A stretch of 64,000 bases of DNA from positions 62,001-126,000 of the forward strand of contig NZ_SMUV01000074.1 in NCBI RefSeq assembly GCF_004358185.1, written 5' to 3'. This DNA comes from Antarcticimicrobium luteum (GTDB lineage: Bacteria > Pseudomonadota > Alphaproteobacteria > Rhodobacterales > Rhodobacteraceae). Both the position numbers and the translations under genes were made by a program. The notes beneath the pieces were generated by a model. The model did no database searches. It was given only the letters and a program-made list of their open reading frames with translations, and had not been told where the DNA came from. Positions 28,166-36,095 of the stretch are shown here, piece after piece; position 1 is the stretch's first letter; the number at the start of each line of letters is the position of its first letter.

Positions 28166-29044
28166 TCACTCGGCCGCGCGCAGGGACGCTCCGGCATAGC
28201 TGCGAATCGTCTGCCGGATCAGCGCGGCCAGCTCGCCCACCAACGGGTTCGCCGCCACGTCCCGTACGTACAGGTTGATCCTGTGCGCCGGCAATTCGGG
28301 CAGCGCGCCGCCGTGATCGACCTTTTCCAGGTGCCGCGGTTCAGAGCCGTCGAGCATGGCGGTCAGGGCCAGGTCGGCGCTGACCGTCGCCTCGATGGTG
28401 CGATCGGAGTCCGATTCGACCGCCAGCTCCCAGTCGATGCCGGCCCGGTTCAGCGCCTCGATCGCCTCGGGACGGAACATGCAGTGCCGCCCGAAGGCCA
28501 GCCGCAGCGGCCGCTGCCGCCAGCACGACCCCCCCGGCGCGCCGACCCAGTTCAGCGGCAGTTCGGCGATGGTCTCGCTGCCCTCGCTGCTGTTCGGTTC
28601 GGTGGTCAGGATCAGGTCGCATTCGCCGCGGCCATAGGCATGCTTGAGCTGGCGGCTGTAAGAGGACAGCAGCTGCACCTTGACCCTGGGAAACCCGGCG
28701 TTGAACCGCTGCAGCACCCGCGGGATCGCCGGATAGACGATGTCATGGGGGACACCCAGCACGATCTCGCCCTCGAAGGCCTGATCGGTCAGCCGTCCGA
28801 TCACCTCGTCGTTCAGCGCCACCATGCGCCGCGCATAGCCCAGCAGCTGATCGCCCGCCGCTGTCAGCGCGATGGTCCGTCCCGAGCGGTCGAGCAATTG
28901 CAGACCGAGCAGCTCCTCCAGCCGCTTGAGCTGCATCGACACCGCCGATTGGGTCAGATGCAGATAGCCGGCCGCGCGGGTTACGCCGCCATTGTCGGCG
29001 ACCGCCACAAAGGAGCGCAAGGTGGTGACGTCGAGGTTCCGCAT
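28166..29044 (-). CDS. LysR-family transcriptional regulator
   Basis: This protein of about 292 residues has an N-terminal winged helix-turn-helix (about 1-60; GGVTRAAGYLHLTQSAVSMQLKRLE spans the recognition helix; residues 20-44) and a LysR effector domain. ATG 29044 is used; a GTG at 29050 adds two residues. It is divergent from the DUF1127 gene, and the 126-bp region between them contains two inverted repeats made of the same half-site, so it likely controls DUF1127 or itself. The effector is unknown. Confidence 0.88.
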   Translation of the reverse strand: MRNLDVTTLRSFVAVADNGGVTRAAGYLHLTQSAVSMQLKRLEELLGLQLLDRSGRTIALTAAGDQLLGYARRMVALNDEVIGRLTDQAFEGEIVLGVPHDIVYPAIPRVLQRFNAGFPRVKVQLLSSYSRQLKHAYGRGECDLILTTEPNSSEGSETIAELPLNWVGAPGGSCWRQRPLRLAFGRHCMFRPEAIEALNRAGIDWELAVESDSDRTIEATVSADLALTAMLDGSEPRHLEKVDHGGALPELPAHRINLYVRDVAANPLVGELAALIRQTIRSYAGASLRAAE

Positions 29045-29055
29045 TATCACAATCC

Positions 29056-29072
29056 TTGATGCATTGGATCAA
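29056..29072. promoter_or_regulatory. LysR-type operator, site 1
   Basis: TTGAT-N7-ATCAA, a 17-bp dyad that contains the T-N11-A core of LysR boxes. It lies 12 bp upstream of the LysR start codon. Confidence 0.6.
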
Positions 29073-29111
29073 AAACATTCGCTTTCAATATGGATCAGAC
29101 CCCCCATATAA

Positions 29112-29126
29112 ATCAAGGAAATTGAT
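29112..29126. promoter_or_regulatory. LysR-type operator, site 2
   Basis: ATCAA-N5-TTGAT uses the same half-site as site 1 in inverted order, 40 bp away and 45 bp before the DUF1127 start. The pair suggests two bound dimers or a bend across the divergent region. Confidence 0.45.
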
Positions 29127-29170
29127 ACAACACCTCGAAACCATCACATAACCCGGAAAGGACACCAGTG

Positions 29171-29380
29171 ATGACCTTTACCACCGCCTCTCACCGCCGC
29201 TCCGCTCGCCGCCCCTCTGTGCTGAGCGGTCTGCCCCGCCTTTTTGCAGTCTGGCGCCAGCGCCGCGTTCTGGAAACGCTCGATGACCGGGCGCTCGAGG
29301 ACATCGGCGTGACCCGCGCCGAAGCCAAGGCCGAAGCGCGCCGCACCTTCTGGGACGCCCCGACGACCTGGCGCTGCTGA
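29171..29380 (+). CDS. DUF1127 small basic protein
   Basis: This 69-residue Arg-rich protein has the DUF1127 core RRVLETLDDRALEDIGVTR followed by a short tail. In alphaproteobacteria such proteins bind RNA or modulate phosphate and carbon metabolism (CcaF1 of Rhodobacter sphaeroides assists sRNA maturation). AAAGGA precedes the ATG at 29171; a GTG directly before it is a less likely start. It is followed by a C-loop hairpin and a strong terminator, and is divergent from a LysR gene with shared operator-like repeats. Confidence 0.9.
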   Translation: MTFTTASHRRSARRPSVLSGLPRLFAVWRQRRVLETLDDRALEDIGVTRAEAKAEARRTFWDAPTTWRC

Positions 29381-29386
29381 CGATTT

Positions 29387-29438
29387 TCCCATCCCCGTGG
29401 GACTGGCCGCCGCCCCCTGTGGGCGCGCGGCCTTTTTT
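29387..29438 (+). terminator. C-loop hairpin plus rho-independent terminator after DUF1127 gene
   Basis: TCCCA-TCCCCG-TGGGA (29387-29402) is followed by a GGCCGC...GCGGCC stem (29405-29432) and a TTTTTT run. The second element is a clear terminator; the first is a small hairpin with a C-rich loop that begins 6 nt after the stop codon. Confidence 0.8.
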
Positions 29439-29473
29439 GCTGCGCCAAAAGGCGGAATTCGTCACTGAATTGC

Positions 29474-29502
29474 TTGAAAAAGATGCCACGACCTCCAATA
29501 TT
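29474..29502 (+). promoter_or_regulatory. Sigma70-type promoter for the BI-1 gene
   Basis: TTGAAA, 17-bp spacer, AATATT, placed about 60 bp upstream of the start codon in an AT-richer stretch. Confidence 0.45.
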
Positions 29503-29562
29503 TAGCCCATGAAAACCGTCTGCCCGTGCAGGCGGCCCAACAGGATTTACTGGAGACCATAA

Positions 29563-30300
29563 ATGGCTGAATTCGATACAATCCGGACGGCTGCCGGCAC
29601 CCGCGCTGCCCAGATTGACGCGGGCCTGCGCGCCCATATGAACAAGGTCTACAGCACCATGTCCGTCGGCATGCTGTTGACCTTTGCCGTGGCCTGGGCC
29701 GTGGGCACCAGCCCGCAACTGCTGGGCGTGTTCCGCGACCCGGTGACCCTTCAGCCCAACATTCTGGGCTGGATCGTGATGTTCGCGCCGCTGATCATGG
29801 TGTTCGCCTTCGGCGCGGCGGTGAACCGGCTGTCCGCCGCCGGCGCGCAGCTGTTCTTCTACGCCTTCGCCTCGGTGATGGGCCTGAGCCTGAGCTGGAT
29901 CTTCGTCGCCTTCACCGGCTTTTCCATCGCCCAGGTGTTCCTGGTGACCTCGATCGCCTTCGCGGGCCTCAGCCTGTGGGGCTACACCACCAAAAAGGAC
30001 ATCTCGGGTTGGGGCGCGTTCCTGATCATGGGTGTGATCGGCCTGATCGTGGCCTCGATCATCAACATCTTCCTCGGCTCGCCCGCGATCATGTTCGCGA
30101 TTTCGATCCTGGGTGTGCTGATCTTCGCCGGTCTGACCGCCTATGACACCCAGAACATCAAGACCACCTATCTCCAGCACGCCCACACCGGCGACAGCGA
30201 GTGGCTGGGCAAGGCCGCCATCATGGGCGCGCTGAGCCTCTACCTGGACTTCATCAACATGTTCATGTTCCTGCTGCAACTGATGGGCAACCGCGAGTAA
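29563..30300 (+). CDS. Bax inhibitor-1/YccA-family membrane protein
   Basis: This 245-residue inner-membrane protein has seven predicted helices and a UPF0005/BI-1 motif near the C-terminus (GLTAYDTQNIKTTY). Bacterial members such as YccA modulate FtsH proteolysis or act as pH-dependent calcium leak channels. GGAG lies before the ATG. The gene is monocistronic, with its own promoter and a strong terminator. Confidence 0.92.
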   Translation: MAEFDTIRTAAGTRAAQIDAGLRAHMNKVYSTMSVGMLLTFAVAWAVGTSPQLLGVFRDPVTLQPNILGWIVMFAPLIMVFAFGAAVNRLSAAGAQLFFYAFASVMGLSLSWIFVAFTGFSIAQVFLVTSIAFAGLSLWGYTTKKDISGWGAFLIMGVIGLIVASIINIFLGSPAIMFAISILGVLIFAGLTAYDTQNIKTTYLQHAHTGDSEWLGKAAIMGALSLYLDFINMFMFLLQLMGNRE

Positions 30301-30324
30301 CAGCGACGAACCTGTACCTACCGA

Positions 30325-30356
30325 GGGCCGGTCTTTACGACCGGCCCTTTTCTTTT
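30325..30356 (+). terminator. Rho-independent terminator after BI-1 gene
   Basis: Nine-bp perfect stem GGGCCGGTC / GACCGGCCC with a 5-nt loop, followed by TTTTCTTTT. It lacks an A-run on its left side, so it favours the plus strand. Confidence 0.92.
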
Positions 30357-30388
30357 GGCGTTCCGCTCAGGTTCTTTCGGTGCGTTTC

Positions 30389-31630
30389 TCAGCGCAGGGT
30401 GGCCAGCGCCAGCCCGTCGACCACCGCCGTGAAGGCCTCGGACCGCAGGATCCCGGCACCGGGGCAGAGCGCGCGGGCCTCATCGGCGACAAAGCCCATC
30501 AGGCTGGAGCCGCCGACCAGAATGACCCGCCCGACCGCGCCGGGGGCGACCCCGGCCAGGGCCAGCGTCTCGGCCGCCGCCCCGCGCAGCAGCGCCCGGT
30601 TCTCGGCCAGCGCCGCGTCCAGACCTTCGGGCGAGACGGTCTCGCTCAGCCCCGGCTCGATAAAGCCCATGGCGATCCGCCCCGGCCCCTCGCCGCCGTT
30701 TGCCGCGATCTTGCCCCGTTCCACCGCGAAGGCGAGCTCATGGCCCAGCTCCATCTCCAGCACCGTGCCCAGGCGCGCCATCTTCTGCCGATCGACCGCG
30801 AGCCGGACCATGTCGGCCACCATCCGCCGCGTCTCTGGCGTGTAGAGAAACGGGATCTTGGCCCAGGTCGCCAGATCGACGTAGGGGGCGCGCGGCACCG
30901 GCAACAGCCCTGCCCCCATCTGCCGGCGCAAATGCCCGCCAAGGCCCAGTTGCGGCATGGCATGGGTCAATGAGACCGCCTGATCGAAATCGGTCCCGCC
31001 CAGGCGGATCCCGTGATTGGCCAGGATCTCCGGCCCTGCCGCACCACTGCGGAACACCGAGAAGTCCGAGGTGCCGCCGCCAATGTCGACGATCAGCCCG
31101 ATCCCCTCGGCCGTGCCCAGCCCCTGACAGGCCAGCGCCGCCGCCTCCGGTTCGGCCAGAAAGGCGACCTCGTCAAAGCCAGCGGCCAGGTAGCAGGCGC
31201 GCAGGTCGGCCTCGGCGCGCGCGTCCTTGTCCGGGTCGGCGGAATGGAAATGCACCGGCCGCCCCGACAGCGCCCGGCGGAAGCTCAGCCCGGTCGCCGC
31301 TTCGGAGCGCTGGCGCAATGCGGTGAGGAAATCGGTGACGATCCCGGCCAGGGTGCGGCGGCGGCCGCCGATCAGGCGTTTCTCATGCAGCAGCGGCAGG
31401 CCCAGAACGCTTTTCAGCGCGCGCATGTAACGCCCGTCCTCGCCGGCGATGAGCGCATCGGAGGCCGCCGCGCCGATCCGCATCGGCCCCTCGTCGGCGG
31501 GAAAGAACACCGCCGTCGGCAGCGTCTCGGCCCCCCGCTCGACAGGGATGCGATAGATCCCATGCGCAAAGGGCACCGCGGCGGCGGAATTGGAGGTTCC
31601 GAAATCGATTGCGAGCGTCTGTGTCTGCAT
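30389..31630 (-). CDS. Hsp70-family protein, YegD-like
   Basis: This 413-residue protein holds only the actin-like ATPase domain of Hsp70: phosphate motif DFGTSNSAAAV near the N-terminus, VDIGGGTSDFSVF as the second phosphate loop and VILVGGSSLMGFV as the adenosine motif. The substrate-binding domain and lid of DnaK are absent, as in E. coli YegD, so it is a truncated chaperone-like ATPase with unknown clients. A good AGGTGG precedes the ATG. It stands alone between convergent and tandem genes. Confidence 0.9.
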   Translation of the reverse strand: MQTQTLAIDFGTSNSAAAVPFAHGIYRIPVERGAETLPTAVFFPADEGPMRIGAAASDALIAGEDGRYMRALKSVLGLPLLHEKRLIGGRRRTLAGIVTDFLTALRQRSEAATGLSFRRALSGRPVHFHSADPDKDARAEADLRACYLAAGFDEVAFLAEPEAAALACQGLGTAEGIGLIVDIGGGTSDFSVFRSGAAGPEILANHGIRLGGTDFDQAVSLTHAMPQLGLGGHLRRQMGAGLLPVPRAPYVDLATWAKIPFLYTPETRRMVADMVRLAVDRQKMARLGTVLEMELGHELAFAVERGKIAANGGEGPGRIAMGFIEPGLSETVSPEGLDAALAENRALLRGAAAETLALAGVAPGAVGRVILVGGSSLMGFVADEARALCPGAGILRSEAFTAVVDGLALATLR

Positions 31631-31732
31631 GGCCCCACCTGTCCGAGAGGGGGGCGCTGCTAACCGAGTTTCAGGGCGGGGGCAAGCCCGATGCGCGGCC
31701 CGGCGCGGGTCCGGTCCCGATGACCTGACGGA

Positions 31733-32239
31733 TCAGCGGCAGTCCAGCGGCACCGCCAGTCCGGCATGTTCCATCGGGCGGTCGCGGCGATAGGTCGGAC
31801 CGGCTGCCAGGCAGCCGGTCAGGCGCGGCACCGCGCCGGCAAAGGCCGCGCCGGCGTCATCGGCGAAACGCCCGCGCCGCCCCTCGGGCAGGCGCAGCAC
31901 CGCATGCAGCACACCATTCACCTCGACCGTGCTGAGCATCATCGGCGCACCGCCCAGCGTGGCCGGAACCGCCGTGGTCCCGGTCTGGCCGCCATGGGCG
32001 ATCGCCGTTGCGGCGAGGGCGCCGGGATCGCCGTCCCCGACCCGCAGCCGCTGCGGCGGGCGGGCCGCCAGCGCCTGGATCGGCCCCGCCGCACGGGTTA
32101 CCGTGCCGCCGGTCCGGGTGGCAGAGGCTTTCGGTTCTCCGTCGATGCCGGTGAACCCGATGCCGCGCTGATAGTTGAGCCCGGTGCAGGCCGAAAGCGC
32201 GGTACAGATCAGACAGGCGGAGGCGAGAAGACGTTTCAT
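31733..32239 (-). CDS. Hypothetical lipoprotein
   Basis: This 168-residue protein has a short basic N-terminus, a hydrophobic stretch and the lipobox LSAC (lipidated Cys at about residue 18). The mature part has no domain I recognise; it is rich in Ala, Gly, Thr and Arg. ATG 32239 (MKRLLAS) is the natural signal-peptide start; a TTG two codons earlier is possible. No partner gene is evident. Confidence 0.6.
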   Translation of the reverse strand: MKRLLASACLICTALSACTGLNYQRGIGFTGIDGEPKASATRTGGTVTRAAGPIQALAARPPQRLRVGDGDPGALAATAIAHGGQTGTTAVPATLGGAPMMLSTVEVNGVLHAVLRLPEGRRGRFADDAGAAFAGAVPRLTGCLAAGPTYRRDRPMEHAGLAVPLDCR

Positions 32240-32390
32240 GTGCAATGCCGGAACCAGGACAGGATGGGCGCCACGCTAGCGCCAATGGCAACCCGATGAC
32301 AAGCGGGCGGCACGCCGCGCTCACAGATCCGGTGCCCTCCGGGGTCGCGGGGCCGGCACAGGTCAAGGGCAAAGGGTACAGGGGAGGCCC

Positions 32391-32430
32391 CCCGAAAAAG
32401 CAAAAGGGCCACGCAATCGCGTGACCCTTT
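32391..32430 (-). terminator. Rho-independent terminator after rpmG
   Basis: On the minus strand, AAAGGGTCACGC-GATT-GCGTGGCCCTTT with one G-U pair, then TTTTGCTTTTT. It lies 25 nt after the rpmG stop. Confidence 0.9.
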
Positions 32431-32454
32431 GCAAACGTCTGGTGTCAGGCAGGA

Positions 32455-32622
32455 TTACTTGATCTTGCCTTCCTTGTACTCCACGTGCTTGCGGACTACG
32501 GGGTCGTATTTGCGTACCACCATTTTCTCGGTCATGGTGCGGGCGTTTTTCTTGGCCACATAAAAATGGCCGGTGCCTGCGGTCGAGTTCAGGCGGATTT
32601 TGATGGTCGTCGGCTTCGCCAT
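32455..32622 (-). CDS. rpmG: 50S ribosomal protein L33
   Basis: This 55-residue protein starts [18 protein letters not shown] and ends EYKEGKIK, a full-length L33. It contains no Cys, so it is the zinc-independent (C-minus) form; whether a zinc-binding paralogue exists elsewhere cannot be told. AGGAG sits 8 nt before the ATG. It is monocistronic, with a TTGACT/TAAAAG promoter and a strong terminator. Confidence 0.97.
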   Translation of the reverse strand: MAKPTTIKIRLNSTAGTGHFYVAKKNARTMTEKMVVRKYDPVVRKHVEYKEGKIK

Positions 32623-32677
32623 TGGGTCTCTCCTGCGCCGGGCACAGCCGCGCCCGTGAAATTCTCATGAAGCCTGC

Positions 32678-32705
32678 CTTTTACCGATGGCAGCCCCCGA
32701 GTCAA
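32678..32705 (-). promoter_or_regulatory. Sigma70-type promoter of rpmG
   Basis: Minus-strand TTGACT (32700-32705), 16-bp spacer, TAAAAG (32678-32683), about 55 bp before the start codon. Confidence 0.55.
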
Positions 32706-32754
32706 CCGGGTTTTCGCCGCCCCGTGCGGCAGATCCGCCCGGAAACCGCCGCAG

Positions 32755-33402
32755 TCAGTAAGAAATGCCCACCGCCTGCCGCAGATAGCGCCCGTCGCAC
32801 AGCTGGCGGCGCAGGAAATCGGCCACCTCGGCGCGGGGGATCTTCAGCCGCAGCGCGCGGTCGCCGGGGCGGACAGCCTCCTTGAAGGCGCCGGGCACCG
32901 GGACATCGGTAAAGGCGCTGGGGCGCACGATGGTCCAGTCGAGCCCGCTGGCGCGCACCAGCATCTCCTGCAGTTCATGGTCGCGGAACACCGGCGCCAG
33001 CAGCGCGCCGAACATGATCCGTTTCCAGAAAAAGTTCAGGTTGCTCCAGCTTTCATGCGCGCCCAGCGTCGACTGGCAGATCAGCCGCCGCACGCCATGG
33101 GCCTGCATCGCCTGGATCACGTTCATGGTGGCGTCCGAGCGGACCGTACCCTTGCGCGACATGCCCGCCCCGATGGTGATCACCGCTGCGTCCTGCCCCC
33201 GCATGGCGGCATGGACCGCCGCGCGGTCGGTGGCGTCGCCGGGGCGCAGCGTCAGATTCTCATGGCGCAGCGCCAGTTTCTCCGGATGGCGGGCAAAGGC
33301 GGTGACGTGATGGCCCTCCTCGATCATGCGGGTCACGGCGAGGCGCCCGATGGTTCCGGTGGCCCCGAAAACGATGATCTTCATGGGGGTGATGGGCTGC
33401 AT
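32755..33402 (-). CDS. NAD(P)-binding (NmrA/SDR-a-like) oxidoreductase
   Basis: This 215-residue protein has a Rossmann motif FGATGTIGR directly after the N-terminus and a dinucleotide-binding fold of the atypical SDR/NAD(P)H-binding group. The classical YxxxK catalytic pair is not evident, so it may be a sensor or redox-binding protein rather than a dehydrogenase. CAGGAG places the start at ATG 33402. It is divergent from a tetR gene across a near-perfect palindrome, so it is almost certainly the regulated partner. Confidence 0.85.
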   Translation of the reverse strand: MQPITPMKIIVFGATGTIGRLAVTRMIEEGHHVTAFARHPEKLALRHENLTLRPGDATDRAAVHAAMRGQDAAVITIGAGMSRKGTVRSDATMNVIQAMQAHGVRRLICQSTLGAHESWSNLNFFWKRIMFGALLAPVFRDHELQEMLVRASGLDWTIVRPSAFTDVPVPGAFKEAVRPGDRALRLKIPRAEVADFLRRQLCDGRYLRQAVGISY

Positions 33403-33428
33403 AGGATGTCTCCTGTCTGGCAATCGTG

Positions 33429-33447
33429 ACTTTACACCGTGTAAAGT
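33429..33447. promoter_or_regulatory. TetR-type operator
   Basis: ACTTTACAC-C-GTGTAAAGT is a perfect 9-bp inverted repeat around one base in the 78-bp gap between the divergent oxidoreductase and tetR genes. Its right end abuts the -35 hexamer of the tetR promoter, consistent with autorepression. Confidence 0.8.
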
Positions 33448-33474
33448 TGACATCACGTCAATTAAGAGTACCTT
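33447..33474 (+). promoter_or_regulatory. Promoter of tetR, probably leaderless
   Basis: TTGACA (33447-33452), 16-bp spacer, TACCTT (33469-33474). The start codon at 33481 is seven bases beyond the -10 and has no Shine-Dalgarno sequence. A second dyad TTGAC-N5-GTCAA (33447-33461) overlaps the -35. Confidence 0.5.
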
Positions 33475-33480
33475 GTCTTC

Positions 33481-34071
33481 ATGTCAAGTGAAAATCCCAC
33501 CACCCGAATCCGAATCCTCGACGCCGCCTGGAAACTGCTGGAGTCCGGCGCCGCGCGCGGCGTGCGCATGTCCGATATCGCCAAGGCCGCCGGGATCAGC
33601 CGGCAGGCGCTTTACCTGCATTTTCCCAGCCGGGCCGAATTGCTGGTGGCCACCACCCGCCATGTGGACGCCGTCAAGGATGTGGATGCGCGGCTGGCCG
33701 AAAGCCGGTCCGCGACCGGGCCGGCCCGGCTTGATGCCTTTGTCGCGGCCTGGGGCGGCTATATCCCCGAGATCCACGGCGTGATCCGGGCGCTGGCGGC
33801 GATGATGGAAACCGACGCCGAGGCCCGCGCGGCCTATGACGACCGGATGGCGGCGGTGCGCCACGGCTGCGTCGCGGCGGTGGCGGCGCTGACGGCAGAG
33901 GGATGCCTCACCCCGCATCTGTCCGCGGATGAGGCCGCCGATCTGCTCTGGACCCTGCTGTCGGTCGAGACATGGGCGCGGCTGACGCAGGACTGCGGCT
34001 GGACTCAGGCGCAGTATGTCGCGGCAATGCAACGGACCGCGCGCGCGGCGCTGATGCGGCAGGAAATTTAG
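33481..34071 (+). CDS. TetR/AcrR-family regulator
   Basis: This 196-residue protein has a helix-turn-helix at about residues 28-50 (RMSDIAKAAGISRQALYLHF) and a variable TetR ligand domain. It probably represses itself and the divergent NAD(P)-binding protein through the palindrome at 33429-33447; the inducer is unknown. The ATG has no ribosome site and sits at the expected transcription start, suggesting a leaderless message. Its stop codon overlaps the 3' end of convergent rnpB by one base. Confidence 0.9.
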   Translation: MSSENPTTRIRILDAAWKLLESGAARGVRMSDIAKAAGISRQALYLHFPSRAELLVATTRHVDAVKDVDARLAESRSATGPARLDAFVAAWGGYIPEIHGVIRALAAMMETDAEARAAYDDRMAAVRHGCVAAVAALTAEGCLTPHLSADEAADLLWTLLSVETWARLTQDCGWTQAQYVAAMQRTARAALMRQEI

Positions 34072-34476
34072 CGCGGAGGGCCTGTAAGCCGGATTTTGTT
34101 CAGGGGTTGCCCCCGTCGATGACCATTCATCTGGGACGCGGCTCGCGCCGCGCCTCGTGCTGCCAACCCGACCCCTCTCGGCTGAAGCGGGCCTAGCGGC
34201 GGTTTCCCCATGGGTTGCCCCCGGGGACCGGCCCGCGCGGGGGTCCTATTTGGCATTGCTCCCGGTGGGGCTTGCCGTGCCGCCCCTGTTGCCAAGGGCG
34301 CGGTGGGCTCTTACCCCACCGTTTCATCCTTACCATGCCAGGGCATGGCGGTTTCTTTTCTGTGGCGCTTTCCGTCGGGTTACCCCGCCCGGGCGTTACC
34401 CGGCACCGTTGCTTCAGGGAGTCCGGACTTTCCTCGACGCCCCGAAGGCCGCCGCGGCCATCCGGCCCTCCGCGCT
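34071..34476 (-). ncRNA. rnpB: RNase P RNA, bacterial class A
   Basis: About 406 nt. The 5' and 3' ends pair through AGCGCGGAGGG / CCCTCCGCGC (P1). Conserved elements read on the minus strand in order include GAGGAAAGTCCGGACTCC, ACAGAAA, GCCAAATAGG, AGATGAATGGTCATC and ACAAAATCCGGCTTACAGGCC. It is the catalytic RNA that matures tRNA 5' ends. The 5' end fits the transcription start predicted from the promoter at 34483-34511. No terminator is seen between it and tetR, so transcripts probably end inside the tetR 3' region and are processed. Confidence 0.97.
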
Positions 34477-34482
34477 GAAGGG

Positions 34483-34511
34483 GAGATAGGGGCTCGGGGG
34501 GGCGGCGTCAA
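34483..34511 (-). promoter_or_regulatory. Sigma70-type promoter of rnpB
   Basis: Minus-strand TTGACG (34506-34511), 17-bp spacer, TATCTC (34483-34488). The predicted start, seven bases downstream at 34476, is exactly the 5' base of P1. Confidence 0.8.
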
Positions 34512-34551
34512 TCGGCAGGTTCCGGTCCGGCAGTCGTCGGACCGGATCCGG

Positions 34552-35238
34552 TCAGGCAAGCGGGGCCTCCTGCGCCGCAACAAACCCCGCCAGCGCATCC
34601 ATGTCCGCCTGTGCCAGCGGCCCGCGGCCCCAGGGGCGGATCCGGTACCGCACCGCGGTCAGCAGATCGTCGTCCGCCGCCCCGTCCGGATAGCCCGCCC
34701 GCCGCGCCAGCGCGCGAAAGCGGTCGGCCGCCACCGCGCCGCCCTGCCCCGGCCCATGGTCCAAATGAGTCAGCGCCAGCCCCTCGCGGGCCAGCCGCGC
34801 CCAGTCAAACCGCGGGCCGGGATCCCATTTGCGCCCCGGCGCCATGTCGGAATGGCCGATCACCCCCGCCGGCCCGATGCCCCAGCGCGCCAGGATGCCG
34901 GGCAGCAGCGCCCCCAGCGCCGCCATCTGCGGCTCGGAAAACGGATGGGTGCCGAGATTGTCCAGCTCGATCCCGATCGAGCGGGAGTTGATGTCATCGC
35001 GGCCCCGCCAGGCCCCTGCCCCGGCGTGCCAGGCGCGATCCGCCTCGCGCACCATCTGCCAGAGCGTACCGTCGGCCCCGATCAGGTAGTGCGCCGAAAC
35101 CTCGGCCGCCGGGTCGCAGAGCCGCTCCAGCGCCGCCCCGGCGGATTTCATCGCGGTGTAGTGCAGGACCACCAACGACGGGCGCAACCCGTCGCGGCGG
35201 TCGCCGAAATTGGGAGAGGGATGCCAGCGCGGCGTCAC
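34552..35238 (-). CDS. N-acetylmuramoyl-L-alanine amidase, AmpD-like
   Basis: This 228-residue amidase_2 protein cleaves muramyl-peptide amide bonds with zinc. Zinc ligands are the His of VVLHYTA and of GHSDMAPGRKWDPG; the latter motif also holds the AmpD-type Lys and Asp. No signal peptide is visible, which points to a cytosolic role in anhydro-muropeptide recycling. The start is a GTG at 35238, only 4 nt after the stop of the upstream lipoprotein gene, so the two are likely co-translated. Confidence 0.92.
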   Translation of the reverse strand: MTPRWHPSPNFGDRRDGLRPSLVVLHYTAMKSAGAALERLCDPAAEVSAHYLIGADGTLWQMVREADRAWHAGAGAWRGRDDINSRSIGIELDNLGTHPFSEPQMAALGALLPGILARWGIGPAGVIGHSDMAPGRKWDPGPRFDWARLAREGLALTHLDHGPGQGGAVAADRFRALARRAGYPDGAADDDLLTAVRYRIRPWGRGPLAQADMDALAGFVAAQEAPLA

Positions 35239-35242
35239 CGGA

Positions 35243-36055
35243 TCAGTTCGTGACCGCCTCGCGGAACGGTGCCGGATCCCAGCCGCAGGCATAGCCGTCG
35301 CCGTCCGGGTCCAGCCCCAGCCGGTCCCGCTTGGGTCCGCCCTTGGACAAAAAGGCCATCTGCGCCAGATCGGCCGAGCCGTATTTTGCGCAGTTGCGCG
35401 CCGTCCGCGCCTTGCTATTCAGCCCGCCCCGGGAATAAAGCTGCGCGCCGCGCGGATTATTTGTCTGCAGCGCATATTCGACGATATTGGGCTGCGCGTC
35501 GCCGGGCCGGCGCGGGATCGCCGTCGGTTCGACCTCGGTGTACAGCTGGCGGTTGCGGGCGATGCGGTCGGCATCGCTCTGGATGCTTTCGCGCGAGGCG
35601 ACCGCCTGAAAATCGTTCTCGTCGGAAATGCCCGGGTTGTTGACGATCGCGGGCGCCGGATTCGACGGGCTGGCCTGCACCGGCATCACGCCGGAATTGC
35701 CGCGCGCCGCCTGCAGCGCGGCGGCGGTCTCGGCGGCGATATCCTCGGCGCTGTCGCCGGAGCTGACCGGGCTGCCGCCGCTGCCGGTCAGGGTGGCACC
35801 GGCCGTGGCCGTCTGCACCGGCACCGTTTGCTGCACCGGGGTCTGGGCCGGCACCGTGCCGGCGGCCGAGAGCGGCTCGGACGACACCGCCATCGGCGGC
35901 TCCACGGTGGTTGTCGTCGGCGCCGCCCCGCTCAGCGCCGCCTCGCGGGCGCGCCGGGCCTCGATCGAATTCTCGAACCCGACTCCGCTGTCCGGAACCG
36001 CCGGTGCACAGGCACTCAAACCGCCCAGCATCAGGGCTACATAGATGAAACGCAT
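35243..36055 (-). CDS. Excalibur-domain lipoprotein
   Basis: 270 residues. A signal peptide with lipobox LSAC anchors the protein in the membrane; a long Thr/Pro/Ala/Ser-rich, probably disordered region (about 20-170) follows. The C-terminus (about 225-270) holds an excalibur-like calcium-binding motif with DPDGDGYACGWDP and a paired upstream Cys in NCAKYG. It is probably periplasmic and may bind Ca2+ or the cell wall, consistent with the following amidase gene. Start at ATG 36055 (MRFIYVAL) fits the signal peptide. Confidence 0.78.
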   Translation of the reverse strand: MRFIYVALMLGGLSACAPAVPDSGVGFENSIEARRAREAALSGAAPTTTTVEPPMAVSSEPLSAAGTVPAQTPVQQTVPVQTATAGATLTGSGGSPVSSGDSAEDIAAETAAALQAARGNSGVMPVQASPSNPAPAIVNNPGISDENDFQAVASRESIQSDADRIARNRQLYTEVEPTAIPRRPGDAQPNIVEYALQTNNPRGAQLYSRGGLNSKARTARNCAKYGSADLAQMAFLSKGGPKRDRLGLDPDGDGYACGWDPAPFREAVTN

Positions 36056-36095
36056 GGCTGCCGTCCTGCCGTTTTTGGTCTTGTTGACCCGCGTT

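Noticed and set aside
29056-29072. FNR box
   Set aside because: The TTGAT and ATCAA half-sites are separated by 7 rather than 4 bases; the spacing fits a LysR site.
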